The notes: a model not told the origin generated them from the letters alone. Shown: positions 5,421-14,314, counted from the first letter of the stretch. The stretch: DNA of 19,066 bases from Chitinophagaceae bacterium (GCA_008080615.1 VIKJ01000066.1:1-19066); one strand, 5' to 3'. Program-made: numbers and translations.

Positions 5421-5969
5421 TTATTTTAAGAATGTGGTTTTATAAAATTCAATAGACTCTTCAATAATTACCAAGGCTTTTGCTTTATCTCCAAAGTCTT
5501 CTACTATTACGGTTTTCTTTTCTAGTTTTTTATATTCCTCAAAAAAGTTCCTCAACTCATCAAAAAAGTGTTTGGGTAATTCTTCTATATTATTATAATG
5601 GTTAACACCAGGATCGGTTGCTGCTACTGCAATGATTTTATCATCTGGATCACCTCCATCAATCATTTGCATTACCCCTATTACTTTGGCTTCCATTAGC
5701 GTTAAAGGTTCAACAGGTAAGGAAGTGATTACTAAAATATCCAATGGATCTTTATCCCCTCCATATGTTTGAGGAATCAAACCATAATTAATAGGGTAGT
5801 GGAATGAAGAAAAAATAACCCTATCTAGTTTCAACATGCCGGTTTCTTTGTCAATTTCATATTTGCATCTAGAGCCCTGTGGAATTTCGATTACCGCATT
5901 TACCACTCTTGGTGCATTTTGACCATAATGAACGCCATGCCATGGATGGGCAACATTTAAATTTTTCAT
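5421..5969 (-). CDS. ppa: Inorganic pyrophosphatase (family I, soluble)
   Basis: This 182-residue protein hydrolyses pyrophosphate to phosphate, pulling biosynthetic reactions forward. Family I features are visible: VVNAVIEIPQGSRCKYEIDK (Glu and Lys of the active site, about 24-43), YPINYGLIPQTYGGDKDPLDILV (the core with the D-x-D-P-L-D metal cluster), MIDGGDPDDKIIAVAATDP, and a KKLEKKTV segment near the C-terminus. The length is normal. The ATG overlaps the crcB stop by four bases (ATGA), indicating translational coupling, and the TauE gene follows after 4 bp. Family I pyrophosphatases are strongly inhibited by fluoride, which gives the crcB neighbour a clear rationale. Confidence 0.96.
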   Translation of the reverse strand: MKNLNVAHPWHGVHYGQNAPRVVNAVIEIPQGSRCKYEIDKETGMLKLDRVIFSSFHYPINYGLIPQTYGGDKDPLDILVITSLPVEPLTLMEAKVIGVMQMIDGGDPDDKIIAVAATDPGVNHYNNIEELPKHFFDELRNFFEEYKKLEKKTVIVEDFGDKAKALVIIEESIEFYKTTFLK

Positions 5970-6334
5970 AGTATTGATTTATTAGTTAACCAGTAGCCAA
6001 AAGCTACGGAAATAATTGATAAAATAATAGAGCCTCCAACATAAATTGCAAAATGCAGGTAACGCTGTTGATTTAATAATTGAAGATTTTCCCAGGCAAA
6101 AGCAGAAAACGTGGTGAATCCTCCACAAATACCAGTAGCTAAAAATAGTTGCCAATTAGCTGATTCGGGTTGTTTTATTGCCCAACCCATTACTAATCCT
6201 ATAATCAAAGACCCAAAAATATTTACACTAAATGTAGCTAATGGAAATGGTGATTGCTTAATAAGGATAGAGCAGAGATACCTTAAAATGGATCCAACCA
6301 TTCCGCCAAATCCTACCAATAAAATACTTTTCAT
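5966..6334 (-). CDS. crcB: Fluoride ion channel/exporter CrcB (Fluc)
   Basis: With the start at 6334 this is 122 residues and four membrane helices, the standard Fluc size. Motifs: GFGGMVGSILRY near the N-terminus, TFSVNIFGS (the channel-lining Asn), and GICGGFTTFSAF (the Phe and Thr track and the central Na-binding break). Fluc channels are dual-topology homodimers that let fluoride leak out of the cell. An extended reading from 6367 adds MILKKRLNSMP and would run into the upstream lipoprotein gene, so the Met at 6334 (or 6340) is preferred. It lies 7 bp after the lipoprotein stop and overlaps ppa by 4 bp. No fluoride riboswitch is visible directly upstream because that space is coding. Confidence 0.95.
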   Translation of the reverse strand: MKSILLVGFGGMVGSILRYLCSILIKQSPFPLATFSVNIFGSLIIGLVMGWAIKQPESANWQLFLATGICGGFTTFSAFAWENLQLLNQQRYLHFAIYVGGSIILSIISVAFGYWLTNKSIL

Positions 6335-6341
6335 TGGCATA

Positions 6342-6743
6342 CTATTTAAACGTTTTTTTAAAATCAACCAACCAGTTTCCTTTTTGCTTAATCATCCAAA
6401 GGTTTTTTGTAGCAGTATCTCCAGAAATACCATAGGTTAAAAGAACAGTAGAGTCGGTAGGTTCTGTAACTGATTTTATATTGATGGATGCCTGCCTTAA
6501 AATTTGTCTTCCTTCTTTATCTAATGCTCTGTAATTTTTTTCCGCATCTGCTAGTAACCCAATATTACTAGGGTCTTGTATCATATAAAAACCAGCTTTA
6601 CTAAAATCTCCCTGATTACTACTAGCTATAAATTCCCTACCGGCATCCAAGCCATTTTCTGCAGCAATATATTCGTTGGAACTATTATTACATGCAACAA
6701 AAAACAGCACAGCGCAACTGAGTATTGTAAGCCAATATTTCAT
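6342..6743 (-). CDS. Small lipoprotein with a DUF4878-like / NTF2-type domain
   Basis: This 133-residue protein has a lipoprotein signal (MKYWLTILSCAVLFFVACNN, lipobox VAC with Cys at residue 18), then a compact alpha+beta domain: an N-terminal helix (LDAGREFIASSNQGDFSKA), a middle KNYRALDKEGRQILRQASI, and C-terminal strands ending NLWMIKQKGNWLVDFKK. This layout is typical of DUF4878-like proteins with an NTF2-type fold, whose function is not known. It is expected to be anchored in the outer or inner membrane facing the periplasm. It lies 17 bp after trmN6 and 7 bp before crcB in the same run of minus-strand genes. Confidence 0.75.
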   Translation of the reverse strand: MKYWLTILSCAVLFFVACNNSSNEYIAAENGLDAGREFIASSNQGDFSKAGFYMIQDPSNIGLLADAEKNYRALDKEGRQILRQASINIKSVTEPTDSTVLLTYGISGDTATKNLWMIKQKGNWLVDFKKTFK

Positions 6744-6760
6744 AGGGCTAAGTTAATCAT

Positions 6761-7480
6761 TTAGAATGGTAAGTAAAAAGGGCTTAATAAATTTCGAAAT
6801 GCTTCACTGTATGTTTGGTTATTTTTTATCAAGATGGTTTCTGTAATAGGCTTTTGTGAATTGCGGCTAAATAAAAGCATAGTGCGGAAAAATCCATGCA
6901 ATTCGGTTTGTTGCACATTGGCTGCTTTTTCTACATAAAAGCCCAATCTGTTTGCCATCTCAATAAACTGCCCTGCCCTAGAATAGGGTAGCATTATGGC
7001 GAAGAAACCATTGGCTGTTAATAGTTGCTGAATAGCGTTTAACAATTCATCTAATTTGAGTGCTTGGCTATGTAATGCCAAATTTCTGGCAGTATTGCTG
7101 CTTTTAAGATCATCCTCATAAAATGGCGGATTGCTGATGATTAAATCATATTGTTGATTGGGTACGATTGTTTGGATGGGTGCATGCAAAAGCGTTAAGC
7201 GATTGCTCCATTTGCTACGTTCAAAATTTTCAGTTGCCTGTTTTGCGGCTCCTTCATCAATTTCAAATGCATCTATTATAGTGTTGCTATTTTGGGCAAG
7301 CATCAAGGATAATAAACCTGTGCCTGCGCCGATGTCTAAAATTTGGTTTATAGGTAATTCACTATGCATTAACCAATTGGCAACCCATGCTCCAAATAAG
7401 CAGGCATCAGTACACACTTTCATGGCACAGAATTCCTGATGTACCTTAAATTGTTGAAACTCAAAATATGTATTGGCCAT
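6761..7480 (-). CDS. trmN6: tRNA1(Val) (adenine(37)-N6)-methyltransferase
   Basis: This 239-residue class I SAM-dependent methyltransferase has FKVHQEFCAMKVCTDACLFGAW at the N-terminus (typical of YfiC/TrmN6), SAM motif I ILDIGAGTGLLSL (about 47-59), and the catalytic NPPF motif at 117-120 of the N6-adenine methylase type, followed by YEDDLKSSNTARNLALH. In E. coli the homologue adds the N6-methyl group to A37 of tRNA-Val. The length matches. It begins 11 bp after the stop of the oligopeptidase gene and is followed after 17 bp by the lipoprotein, so it is in the middle of the operon. Confidence 0.92.
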   Translation of the reverse strand: MANTYFEFQQFKVHQEFCAMKVCTDACLFGAWVANWLMHSELPINQILDIGAGTGLLSLMLAQNSNTIIDAFEIDEGAAKQATENFERSKWSNRLTLLHAPIQTIVPNQQYDLIISNPPFYEDDLKSSNTARNLALHSQALKLDELLNAIQQLLTANGFFAIMLPYSRAGQFIEMANRLGFYVEKAANVQQTELHGFFRTMLLFSRNSQKPITETILIKNNQTYSEAFRNLLSPFYLPF

Positions 7481-7491
7481 ATTGAATAGTA

Positions 7492-9613
7492 CTACTCTTG
7501 AATACCTTCCAATGCAAAAAGAAATGCATAATTCAATGCTATATCTTTTAAATAATCAAATCTACCCGAAGCACCGCCATGACCAAAATCCATATTGGTA
7601 TGCAGTAGTAGTACATTCTTATCGGTTTTGGTAGTACGTAATTTTGCAACCCATTTTGCAGGCTCAAAATATTGGACCTGGCTATCATGCAACCCTGTTG
7701 TTACTAATAAATTAGGATAGGATTTGGCTATAACGTTTTCGTATGGAGAGTAACTTTTTAAATAGAAGTAGGCTTCTTTATTAGTAGGATTACCCCATTC
7801 GTCAAATTCATTGGTAGTAAGTGGAATGCTTTCGTCTAACATTGTATTTACTACATCTACAAATGGAACCTGTGCAATTACTCCATGCCATAAATCGGGT
7901 GCCATATTTACAATGGCTCCCATCAATAAACCACCTGCACTACCGCCTTGTGCATATAAATGTTCAGCAGAAGTGTATTTGTTTTCTACCAAGTATTCTC
8001 CACAGGCAATAAAATCATTAAATGTATTTTTCTTCTTCATCAACTTTCCATCCTCATACCATTGGCGGCCCAAATCTTCTCCACCTCTAATATGTGCAAT
8101 AGCAAATGCAAATCCTCTATCTAGTAAACTTAAACGGGTACTACTAAAACTTACATCCATGCTAATGCCATAAGACCCATAAGCATAAAGCAATAGGGGA
8201 GCTTTGCCATTTTTTCCCAATCCATTTTTATATACAATAGAAATAGGAATTTTTGTGCCATCTTTTGCAGTAGCATACACTCTTTCAGTAGTATATTTTT
8301 TTGGATCATAGCCACCCAATACTTCTTGTTGCTTCATCAACTTTTTTTGCTTTGAATTTAAATCATAATCAAAAACAGATGATGGAGTGGTAAGTGATGT
8401 ATAACTATATCTTAGTGTGGTACTAGTATAAGAAGGGTTAGCGTTAAATGCGGCAGTGTATGCTGCTTCTTCAAAATTTAAATAGTGTTCATCATTGGTC
8501 TTTAAATTGCGCACACGTAATTTCACCAACCCATCCTTGCGTTCGTTTACTACAATAAAATCCTTAAACTCTTCAACTCCTTGAATCAATACGTCTTTTC
8601 TATGTGGGATCAATTCTTTCCAATTGCTGCTTGCTGTGTTATTTAGTTCACATTCCATCAATTTAAAATTGAGTGCATTTAAATTGGTTCTTATGATGAA
8701 CTTATTTTCTAATGGAATTACATCATACAACACATCCTTAATTCTAGGCTGGAATACAGTAAATGCTGCATTGGGTGTATTGGCGTTGATTATTCTCCAC
8801 TCCGAAGAAAGCGTGGCCTGAGAAACAATAAAAATATATTGCTCGTTTTTACTTTTGCTTACCCAGATATAATTGCTTTTGTCTTTTTCTTCATACACAA
8901 CTTCATCTTTGGAAGCATCTGTTCCTAACTGGTGTTTCTTTATTTTTTCTGAAAGTAAAGACACGGGATTATTAGAAGTATAAAACAGTGCCTGTTCCAA
9001 CAATGGCATCCTTATAAATTTCACCTGTTTCTATGTTTTTAATGTGGATGGTATATTGTCTTCTAGATAATTCATCTACACCATAAGCAATCATTTTACC
9101 ATTTTCACTCATTGCAAAACCAGATAAGCTATAATAGGCTTTGCCCTTTGCCATTTCATCTACATCTAACAATATTTCTTCAGGAGCACTAAGGCTTTCT
9201 TTTTTTCTGCAGTACTTATAGTATTGGTTGCCTTCAACAGTTCTAGTATAGTAATAATATCCATTTTTAAAAACTGGTACAGATTCATCTTTCTCTTTAA
9301 TCCTTGCTTTCATTTCGGTAAACAGTTTTTCTTGCAACTGTTTAGTGCCACTCAACATGGTGTCTGTATAAGCATTCTCTGCCTTTAAATAATCAACTAC
9401 TTTAGTGCTATCTGGTCCTTTCTTAAAAAAGTCGATCATCCAGTAATAGTTATCAATTACCGTATCTCCGTGTAAAATTCTGGTATGTGGTTTTAATTCT
9501 GCTATTGGTGCTTTTACAGCGGGCCATTGGTACAAAGCTTGTTTCATATTTTTATCATTATTGCATGCGATCAATGCATACACACAAACAAAAAGGATGG
9601 TAAAATTACGCAT
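7492..9613 (-). pseudogene. ptrB: Oligopeptidase B-like (S9A) lipoprotein, reading frame broken by a small deletion
   Basis: Two overlapping frames together make one S9A peptidase of about 710 residues. The N-terminal frame (9613 to 8972, 213 residues) starts with a lipoprotein signal (VYALIACNN) and holds the first propeller blades. The C-terminal frame (to 7492) contains the rest of the propeller and the whole catalytic domain: YAQGGSAGGLLMGA with the nucleophile Ser, TTGLHDSQVQY with Asp, and NMDFGHGGASGR with His, all intact. At the junction (about 8990) the conserved stretch corresponding to FVWANDS in E. coli PtrB is missing: by recalled alignment about 8-9 codons are lost and the frame changes by one. 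The GTG at 9024 that opens the second frame is unlikely to be a real start. Substrates of the family are short peptides cut after basic residues. The gene is probably inactive unless the break is an assembly error. Confidence 0.85.
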
Positions 9614-9701
9614 AATCGATTTTTTATACTGTTAAGGTATTAAAAATGAGTCAAAACCGTTAGATTGGTTTTGTCGTATATCTTTTATAGAAACCAACTA
9701 T

Positions 9702-10511
9702 ATGAAATCGATTAATTCAAATAAAAGGGCTGCATCTAAAAGATTATTCCTTTTTGCCATTGTGGCGCTGGTTATAATTTTGGGTATTGGGATGGTGAAT
9801 CATAGCAGGGGGCTTGTTGTTTCAGCAACATTACTTTATTGTTTTGCTGGTGTAATTGCCTTTATTATGTATCTAGATTTTTTGGGGTATACGCGGTTTA
9901 TCAATGCTGCTGTAGTAATAACTGTAAACGTATTTTTAACCTTAATCACCCTTGCTGAGGGTCTTGAAACGGGTGGTTTTTTATTCATTATCCCCACCAT
10001 TTTTGCATTGGTTTTTATGTTGGGCAATACAAGAGAATATAAACTTGAAGTGATATTATATTTCATCATTAATGTTACCACTTTTGCACTGTTGGTTTTA
10101 TTGGTTCCACAAAAAAGCAACTGGCAATTGATATCAGATGCTATCTATAGAACCATGTTTGTTACCAATACCATTGCCGTTGTGTTATTATGTGCTGTAT
10201 TTGCTTACATTGGTATTTATTTTGAACGCCAAGTATATGCCCGATTGGTAGATGAGCGCAATAAAGCAAAGCAACAGGAAGAAATGATAAGAGAACAGAA
10301 TGCGCACTTGAGGGATATTGCTTTTATGAGTTCACACACTGTACGTGCGCCTTTGAGCAATATTTTAGGCTTGGCTTCCCTCATGAATCATACACATGAC
10401 GATTTAGAATCTAATTTATTCGTGATCAATGGTATTCAATCTTCTGCAAAAGAATTAGACATGGTTATTCATGGCATTGTTGCTAAAACAGGATCCCTTA
10501 TAAACAAATAA
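9702..10511 (+). CDS. Membrane histidine-kinase-like protein with HisKA domain only
   Basis: This 269-residue protein has about six membrane helices (roughly 14-31, 37-57, 66-83, 92-107, 115-134 and 152-172), a coiled-coil linker (RLVDERNKAKQQEEMIREQN, 181-200) and a HisKA-like dimerisation segment: FMSSHTVRAPLSNILGLASLM with the phospho-acceptor candidate His212, then a second helix ending at Lys269. The protein ends there. There is no HATPase_c domain (no N, G1 or G2 box), and none is encoded downstream in any frame before the sdhB gene on the other strand. Such ATPase-less proteins occur in Bacteroidota and may serve as docking or phosphotransfer partners. The stop codon lies within the hairpin at 10508-10538. 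Divergent from the oligopeptidase gene. Confidence 0.75.
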   Translation: MKSINSNKRAASKRLFLFAIVALVIILGIGMVNHSRGLVVSATLLYCFAGVIAFIMYLDFLGYTRFINAAVVITVNVFLTLITLAEGLETGGFLFIIPTIFALVFMLGNTREYKLEVILYFIINVTTFALLVLLVPQKSNWQLISDAIYRTMFVTNTIAVVLLCAVFAYIGIYFERQVYARLVDERNKAKQQEEMIREQNAHLRDIAFMSSHTVRAPLSNILGLASLMNHTHDDLESNLFVINGIQSSAKELDMVIHGIVAKTGSLINK

Positions 10512-10538
10512 GCCATCCTGATGATCAAGATGGCTTAT
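10508..10538 (-). terminator. Terminator hairpin downstream of sdhB, overlapping the stop of the kinase-like gene
   Basis: ATAAGCCATC (10508-10517) pairs with GATGGCTTAT (10529-10538), with an inner TGAT/ATCA extension. On the minus strand it is followed by TTTGTTTAT, a U-rich tail, 21 bp after the sdhB stop. On the plus strand there is no T-run. The TAA of the kinase-like gene sits in the stem. Confidence 0.7.
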
Positions 10539-10559
10539 AAAAAATGAAATGAAATTAAA

Positions 10560-11324
10560 TTATTTATCAGCTACTAAGCTAGCTACTAAGTATTCCTGAT
10601 TTAATCGGGCAATATTGCTGATAGAGATTTCTTTAGGGCAAGTTGCTTCACAAGCACCTGTATTGGTACAAGCTCCAAATCCTTCCTTATCCATTTGTGC
10701 AACCATGTTTAATACGCGAGAATGACGTTCTGGCTCTCCCTGCGGCAATAAAGCCAAATGTGATACCTTGGCACTTAAGAACAACATAGCAGAACTGTTT
10801 TTACAAGCAGCTACACAAGCACCGCAACCAATACACATAGCCGCAGCAAATGATGCATCTGCTTTGTCTTTATTAATTGGCAATGAATTTCCATCAACTG
10901 CATTACCAGTGTTTACACTAACATAACCACCAGCTTGAACAATTCTGTCGAATGCAGAACGGTCTACCATCAAATCTTTAATTACTGGAAACGCAGCTGC
11001 TCTCCATGGTTCTACCACTACAGTATCGCCATCGTTAAATGCACGCATATGCAATTGACAAGTTGTATTGGCTTGCCATGGTCCATGAGGTTTACCATTG
11101 ATGTACATAGAGCACTGACCGCAAATTCCTTCTCTACAATCGTGGTCGAATGCAATAGGCTCTTTTCCTTCTACAATTAATTCTTCATTCAACACATCAA
11201 TCATTTCTAAGAAAGACATTTCAGTAGAAATGTTTTTCACAGGATATGATTCAAATTGACCTTTTGCTTGACTATTTTTTTGTCTCCAAACTTTAACGGT
11301 AAGATTCAAGTTATTGTGTTCCAT
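10560..11324 (-). CDS. sdhB: Succinate dehydrogenase/fumarate reductase iron-sulfur subunit
   Basis: This 254-residue Fe-S subunit passes electrons from the FAD of SdhA to the membrane quinone. All three clusters are complete: the 2Fe-2S cysteines in DCREGICGQC (Cys63, 68, 71) plus Cys89; the 4Fe-4S set CIGCGACVAAC (Cys164, 167, 170, with Cys174 passing to the next cluster group); and the C-terminal CTNTGACEATCPKEI (Cys219, 225, 229). Subunit size and the order cytochrome, flavoprotein, Fe-S match the type-B enzymes of Bacteroidota that use menaquinone. It begins 35 bp after the sdhA stop and is the last gene of the operon, followed by a terminator. Confidence 0.97.
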   Translation of the reverse strand: MEHNNLNLTVKVWRQKNSQAKGQFESYPVKNISTEMSFLEMIDVLNEELIVEGKEPIAFDHDCREGICGQCSMYINGKPHGPWQANTTCQLHMRAFNDGDTVVVEPWRAAAFPVIKDLMVDRSAFDRIVQAGGYVSVNTGNAVDGNSLPINKDKADASFAAAMCIGCGACVAACKNSSAMLFLSAKVSHLALLPQGEPERHSRVLNMVAQMDKEGFGACTNTGACEATCPKEISISNIARLNQEYLVASLVADK

Positions 11325-11359
11325 TATTAAAAATTTGTCAGTTAGAATTTGCTATTGAT

Positions 11360-13333
11360 TTATTTGTATGAACGCTGAGATGGTTTTACTACATCATATA
11401 CCAATGGTTCTTTGTGTAAGCTCCACTCATGTTCTGCTTTGTATTCCCAAGCAGCTACATACATAAAGTTGGCATCATCACGCAAAGCTTCTCCATCTGG
11501 TGTTTGATATTCTTCTCTAAAATGACCACCACAACTTTCGTTTCTGTTTAATGCATCTACACACATTAGTTCGCCTAATTCTATGAAGTCTGCAACACGA
11601 TTGGCTTTATCCAATTCAGGATTCATTTCATTGATTGATCCAGGAATTCTTACATCCGACCAGAATTCTTTTTTCAAAGCTTGAACTTCTCTAATGGCTT
11701 GCTCCAAACCTTCTTTTGTTCTGGCCATTCCACATTTATCCCAGATGATTTTTCCTAATCGCTTATGAAAACTTTCTACGGTTTGCTTTCCTTTAATACT
11801 CATCAATTTGTTGATGCGATCGGCTACTTCATTTTCTGCAGCTTCAAATGCAGGATGCGATGTTTCTACCGCTTTGCTATAAATTTCATCTGCCAATGAA
11901 TTACCTAAAGTATAAGGGATTACAAAATATCCATCAGCTAAGCCCTGCATCAAAGCAGATGCACCTAATCGGTTGGCACCATGATCGCTAAAATTGGCTT
12001 CACCCAATGCATATAATCCAGGAACAGTTGTTTGTAATTCGTAGTCTACCCATAATCCACCCATGGTATAATGCACGGCAGGGTAGATGCGCATTGGTAA
12101 TTCATAAGGGTTCTCTCCAGTAATCTTTTCGTACATATCAAAAAGGTTACCATATTTTTCTTTCACTACCTGCTTACCCATGGAGATAATTTCATCCATA
12201 GGAACATTGGATCTACCTTCTTTTCCTGCTTCAATTTTTCCGTAACGAACTATCGCATCAGCAAAATCTAAATAAACGGCTTGCTTACTTGTTCCTACGC
12301 CATAACCATCATCACATCTTTCTTTGGCTGCTCTAGAGGCAACATCTCGTGGTACTAGGTTACCAAATGCAGGATACCTTCTTTCTAAATAATAATCTCT
12401 TTCTTCTTCAGGAATATCTATTGCTACTCTAGTATCGTTTTGTTTTTTAGGCACCCAAATTCTTCCATCATTTCTCAATGACTCCGACATGAGTGTTAAC
12501 TTACTTTGATGATCTCCACTAACTGGGATACAAGTAGGATGGATTTGTGTAAAACAAGGATTGGCAAATGTTGCTCCTTGCTTATGCGCTTTCCATGCAG
12601 CAGTTACATTGCTACCCATTGCATTGGTAGACAAATAAAATACGTTACCATATCCACCTGTACATAATAAAACGGCGTGCCCGAAATGTCTTTCTAATGT
12701 ACCTTTCACTAAATCTCGTGCAATGATTCCACGTGCTTTTCCATCAATCTTTACTACTTCTAACATTTCATGGCGGGTATACATGGTTACATTACCCAAT
12801 GCCACTTGGCGCTCTAAAGCTTGATAAGCTCCTATCAATAATTGCTGACCAGTTTGTCCTGCAGCATAAAATGTTCTTTGTACTTGAGTACCTCCAAATG
12901 AACGGTTACTTAATAATCCACCATATTCTCTTGCAAAAGGAACTCCTTGTGCAACACACTGATCTATAATATTACCACTTACTTCGGCCAAACGATGAAC
13001 GTTGGCTTCTCTTGCGCGATAATCACCTCCTTTGATGGTATCATAAAATAAACGGAAAACACTATCACCATCATTCTGATAATTCTTGGCTGCGTTAATA
13101 CCGCCTTGTGCAGCAATGGAGTGTGCTCTTCTTGGAGAGTCTTGAAAGCAAAATGCTTTTACTTTATATCCCAATTCTCCCAGCGAAGCTGCTGCTGAGG
13201 CTCCAGCTAGTCCGGTACCTACTACAATAACTTCTAGTTTTCTTTTGTTGGCTGGGTTTACCAGTTTGCAGTGTCCTTTATATTCGGTCCATTTATTTTC
13301 TAATGGTCCTGAAGGTATTTTTGCATCTAACAT
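11360..13333 (-). CDS. sdhA: Succinate dehydrogenase/fumarate reductase flavoprotein subunit
   Basis: This 657-residue catalytic subunit oxidises succinate to fumarate. Visible features: the dinucleotide-binding motif VVGTGLAGASAAASLGELG (about 37-55), the FAD-attachment segment AHSIAAQGGINAAKN with the covalent His, the substrate-site HPTCIP loop and MRIYPAVHYTMGGLWVD, and GLYALGEANFSDHGANRLG near residue 450. The C-terminal capping helices end with ESCGGHFREEYQTPDGEALR. The length is normal for the type-B enzyme, and the frame is unbroken, in contrast to the membrane subunit. It starts 40 bp after the sdhC stop. Confidence 0.97.
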   Translation of the reverse strand: MLDAKIPSGPLENKWTEYKGHCKLVNPANKRKLEVIVVGTGLAGASAAASLGELGYKVKAFCFQDSPRRAHSIAAQGGINAAKNYQNDGDSVFRLFYDTIKGGDYRAREANVHRLAEVSGNIIDQCVAQGVPFAREYGGLLSNRSFGGTQVQRTFYAAGQTGQQLLIGAYQALERQVALGNVTMYTRHEMLEVVKIDGKARGIIARDLVKGTLERHFGHAVLLCTGGYGNVFYLSTNAMGSNVTAAWKAHKQGATFANPCFTQIHPTCIPVSGDHQSKLTLMSESLRNDGRIWVPKKQNDTRVAIDIPEEERDYYLERRYPAFGNLVPRDVASRAAKERCDDGYGVGTSKQAVYLDFADAIVRYGKIEAGKEGRSNVPMDEIISMGKQVVKEKYGNLFDMYEKITGENPYELPMRIYPAVHYTMGGLWVDYELQTTVPGLYALGEANFSDHGANRLGASALMQGLADGYFVIPYTLGNSLADEIYSKAVETSHPAFEAAENEVADRINKLMSIKGKQTVESFHKRLGKIIWDKCGMARTKEGLEQAIREVQALKKEFWSDVRIPGSINEMNPELDKANRVADFIELGELMCVDALNRNESCGGHFREEYQTPDGEALRDDANFMYVAAWEYKAEHEWSLHKEPLVYDVVKPSQRSYK

Positions 13334-13373
13334 AGATCCAATGATTTATGATAATTAGAATAAACGTTGATAA

Positions 13374-14074
13374 TTAACCAATCCAACCCATGATAAAACT
13401 CACAGGCATTAAAATAAAGATGACAGCAATAACAATAGCATAACCATAGCCCAAGCTAATCAGCATGGTATTGTATCTTTTATTGTGTACACCCAATGTT
13501 TTAAACGCACTTTGAAAGCCGTGTGCAAGGTGATAGGCTAGTGAAATACAACCCAATGCATAAACCGCAACTATCCACCATTCGGTAAATGTAGCTTGCA
13601 TCAATGCAAACATATGTGCATTTTTACGCCATTGTATTCTACTTCCACTAAGCCTCTTCCTGTAAATCGTGCTGAGGTCCAAAAATGGTACAAATGCAAA
13701 ATGAGGAATATTAAAATAAGGGTTCCTAATAATCCCATACTTCTGCTATACCATTTACTACCATCTTTATAAGTAACAGCATATCCTACTGTTCTTTTCT
13801 TTTGGTTTTCGAGGGTTAGCAAATAGCCCTGTGCAATATGTAATAAGATTCCGGCAAATAATCCAACTTCTACAATTCTAATTAAAACTGTAGAGCCCAT
13901 AAAATGCGCAGCCTTATTAAACATTTCGCCGTTTTCTTCTGGATTTACCAGATCAGCAAAAATGCAGGCATTGATACCCGCGTGCACAACTAAAAATAAA
14001 ACGAGTGAAATACCGGTTAAGCCCATTACTAGCTTTTTACCAACCGAAGATGTAAAGACTTGTTTCCAGGTCAT
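13374..14074 (-). CDS. sdhC: Succinate dehydrogenase cytochrome b subunit, frameshifted at an A5 tract
   Basis: The first frame (14074 to 13601) gives 157 residues and the second (stop at 13374) the rest. Joined at the A-run (plus-strand T5 at 13621-13625) by adding one base they make a 233-residue protein of five membrane helices, the usual size for the Bacteroidota type-B membrane anchor. Conserved parts lie on both sides: HAGINACIF, LHIAQGYLL and HLYHFWTSARFT before the break, and EWWIVAVYALGCISLAYHLAHGFQSAF and LMPVSFIMGW after it, with the histidines that ligate the two haems. It anchors SdhAB and reduces menaquinone. It is the first gene of the operon, with a -7 element at 14103-14110. 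Confidence 0.9.
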
Positions 14075-14102
14075 AAAGCAAGATTGTTTAGTTAAATCTG
14101 CG

Positions 14103-14110
14103 CAAAAATA
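14103..14110 (-). promoter_or_regulatory. Candidate -7 element of the sdh operon
   Basis: On the minus strand this is TATTTTTG, an exact match to the Bacteroidota -7 consensus TAnnTTTG, 28 bases before the sdhC ATG. That would give a 5' leader of roughly 20 bases. I see no clear TTG at the usual -33 distance. Confidence 0.5.
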
Positions 14111-14302
14111 CTACTTGAACAGATGCTATTTAGTAAAATCTTCTATTTTCAACTAATTTCTAACCAATTGGGGATGAATTTGTTGAAAGGGACTAAACTT
14201 TGTTTCGGTTTGTTCAATTTGATATCATCCTTTTTACATAAGTGTTGAACATCATAAATAACCGCTTACATAAATTAAATGCAAGAGTTGGTTAAGGCTT
14301 GC

Positions 14303-14310
14303 TACATTTG
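14303..14310 (+). promoter_or_regulatory. Candidate -7 element directly before the ABC permease gene
   Basis: TACATTTG matches TAnnTTTG exactly and ends 4 bases before the ATG at 14315. If used, the transcript would start at or next to the start codon and be essentially leaderless. No TTG is found 19-21 bases upstream, so this is tentative. Confidence 0.35.
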
Positions 14311-14314
14311 AATT

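Noticed and set aside
6335..6420. Fluoride riboswitch upstream of crcB
   Set aside because: The sequence upstream is the coding end of the lipoprotein gene and I do not see the conserved riboswitch core.
7492..9024. The C-terminal oligopeptidase frame as an independent gene starting at GTG 9024
   Set aside because: Its first residues (MKFIRMPLLEQA) are an out-of-frame reading of the preceding conserved blade, and it would begin mid-propeller. A broken single gene fits better.
14075..14314. Small gene or RNA in the 240-bp gap between sdhC and the permease
   Set aside because: I see no supported ORF, tRNA-like fold or terminator. The gap is best explained by divergent promoters.
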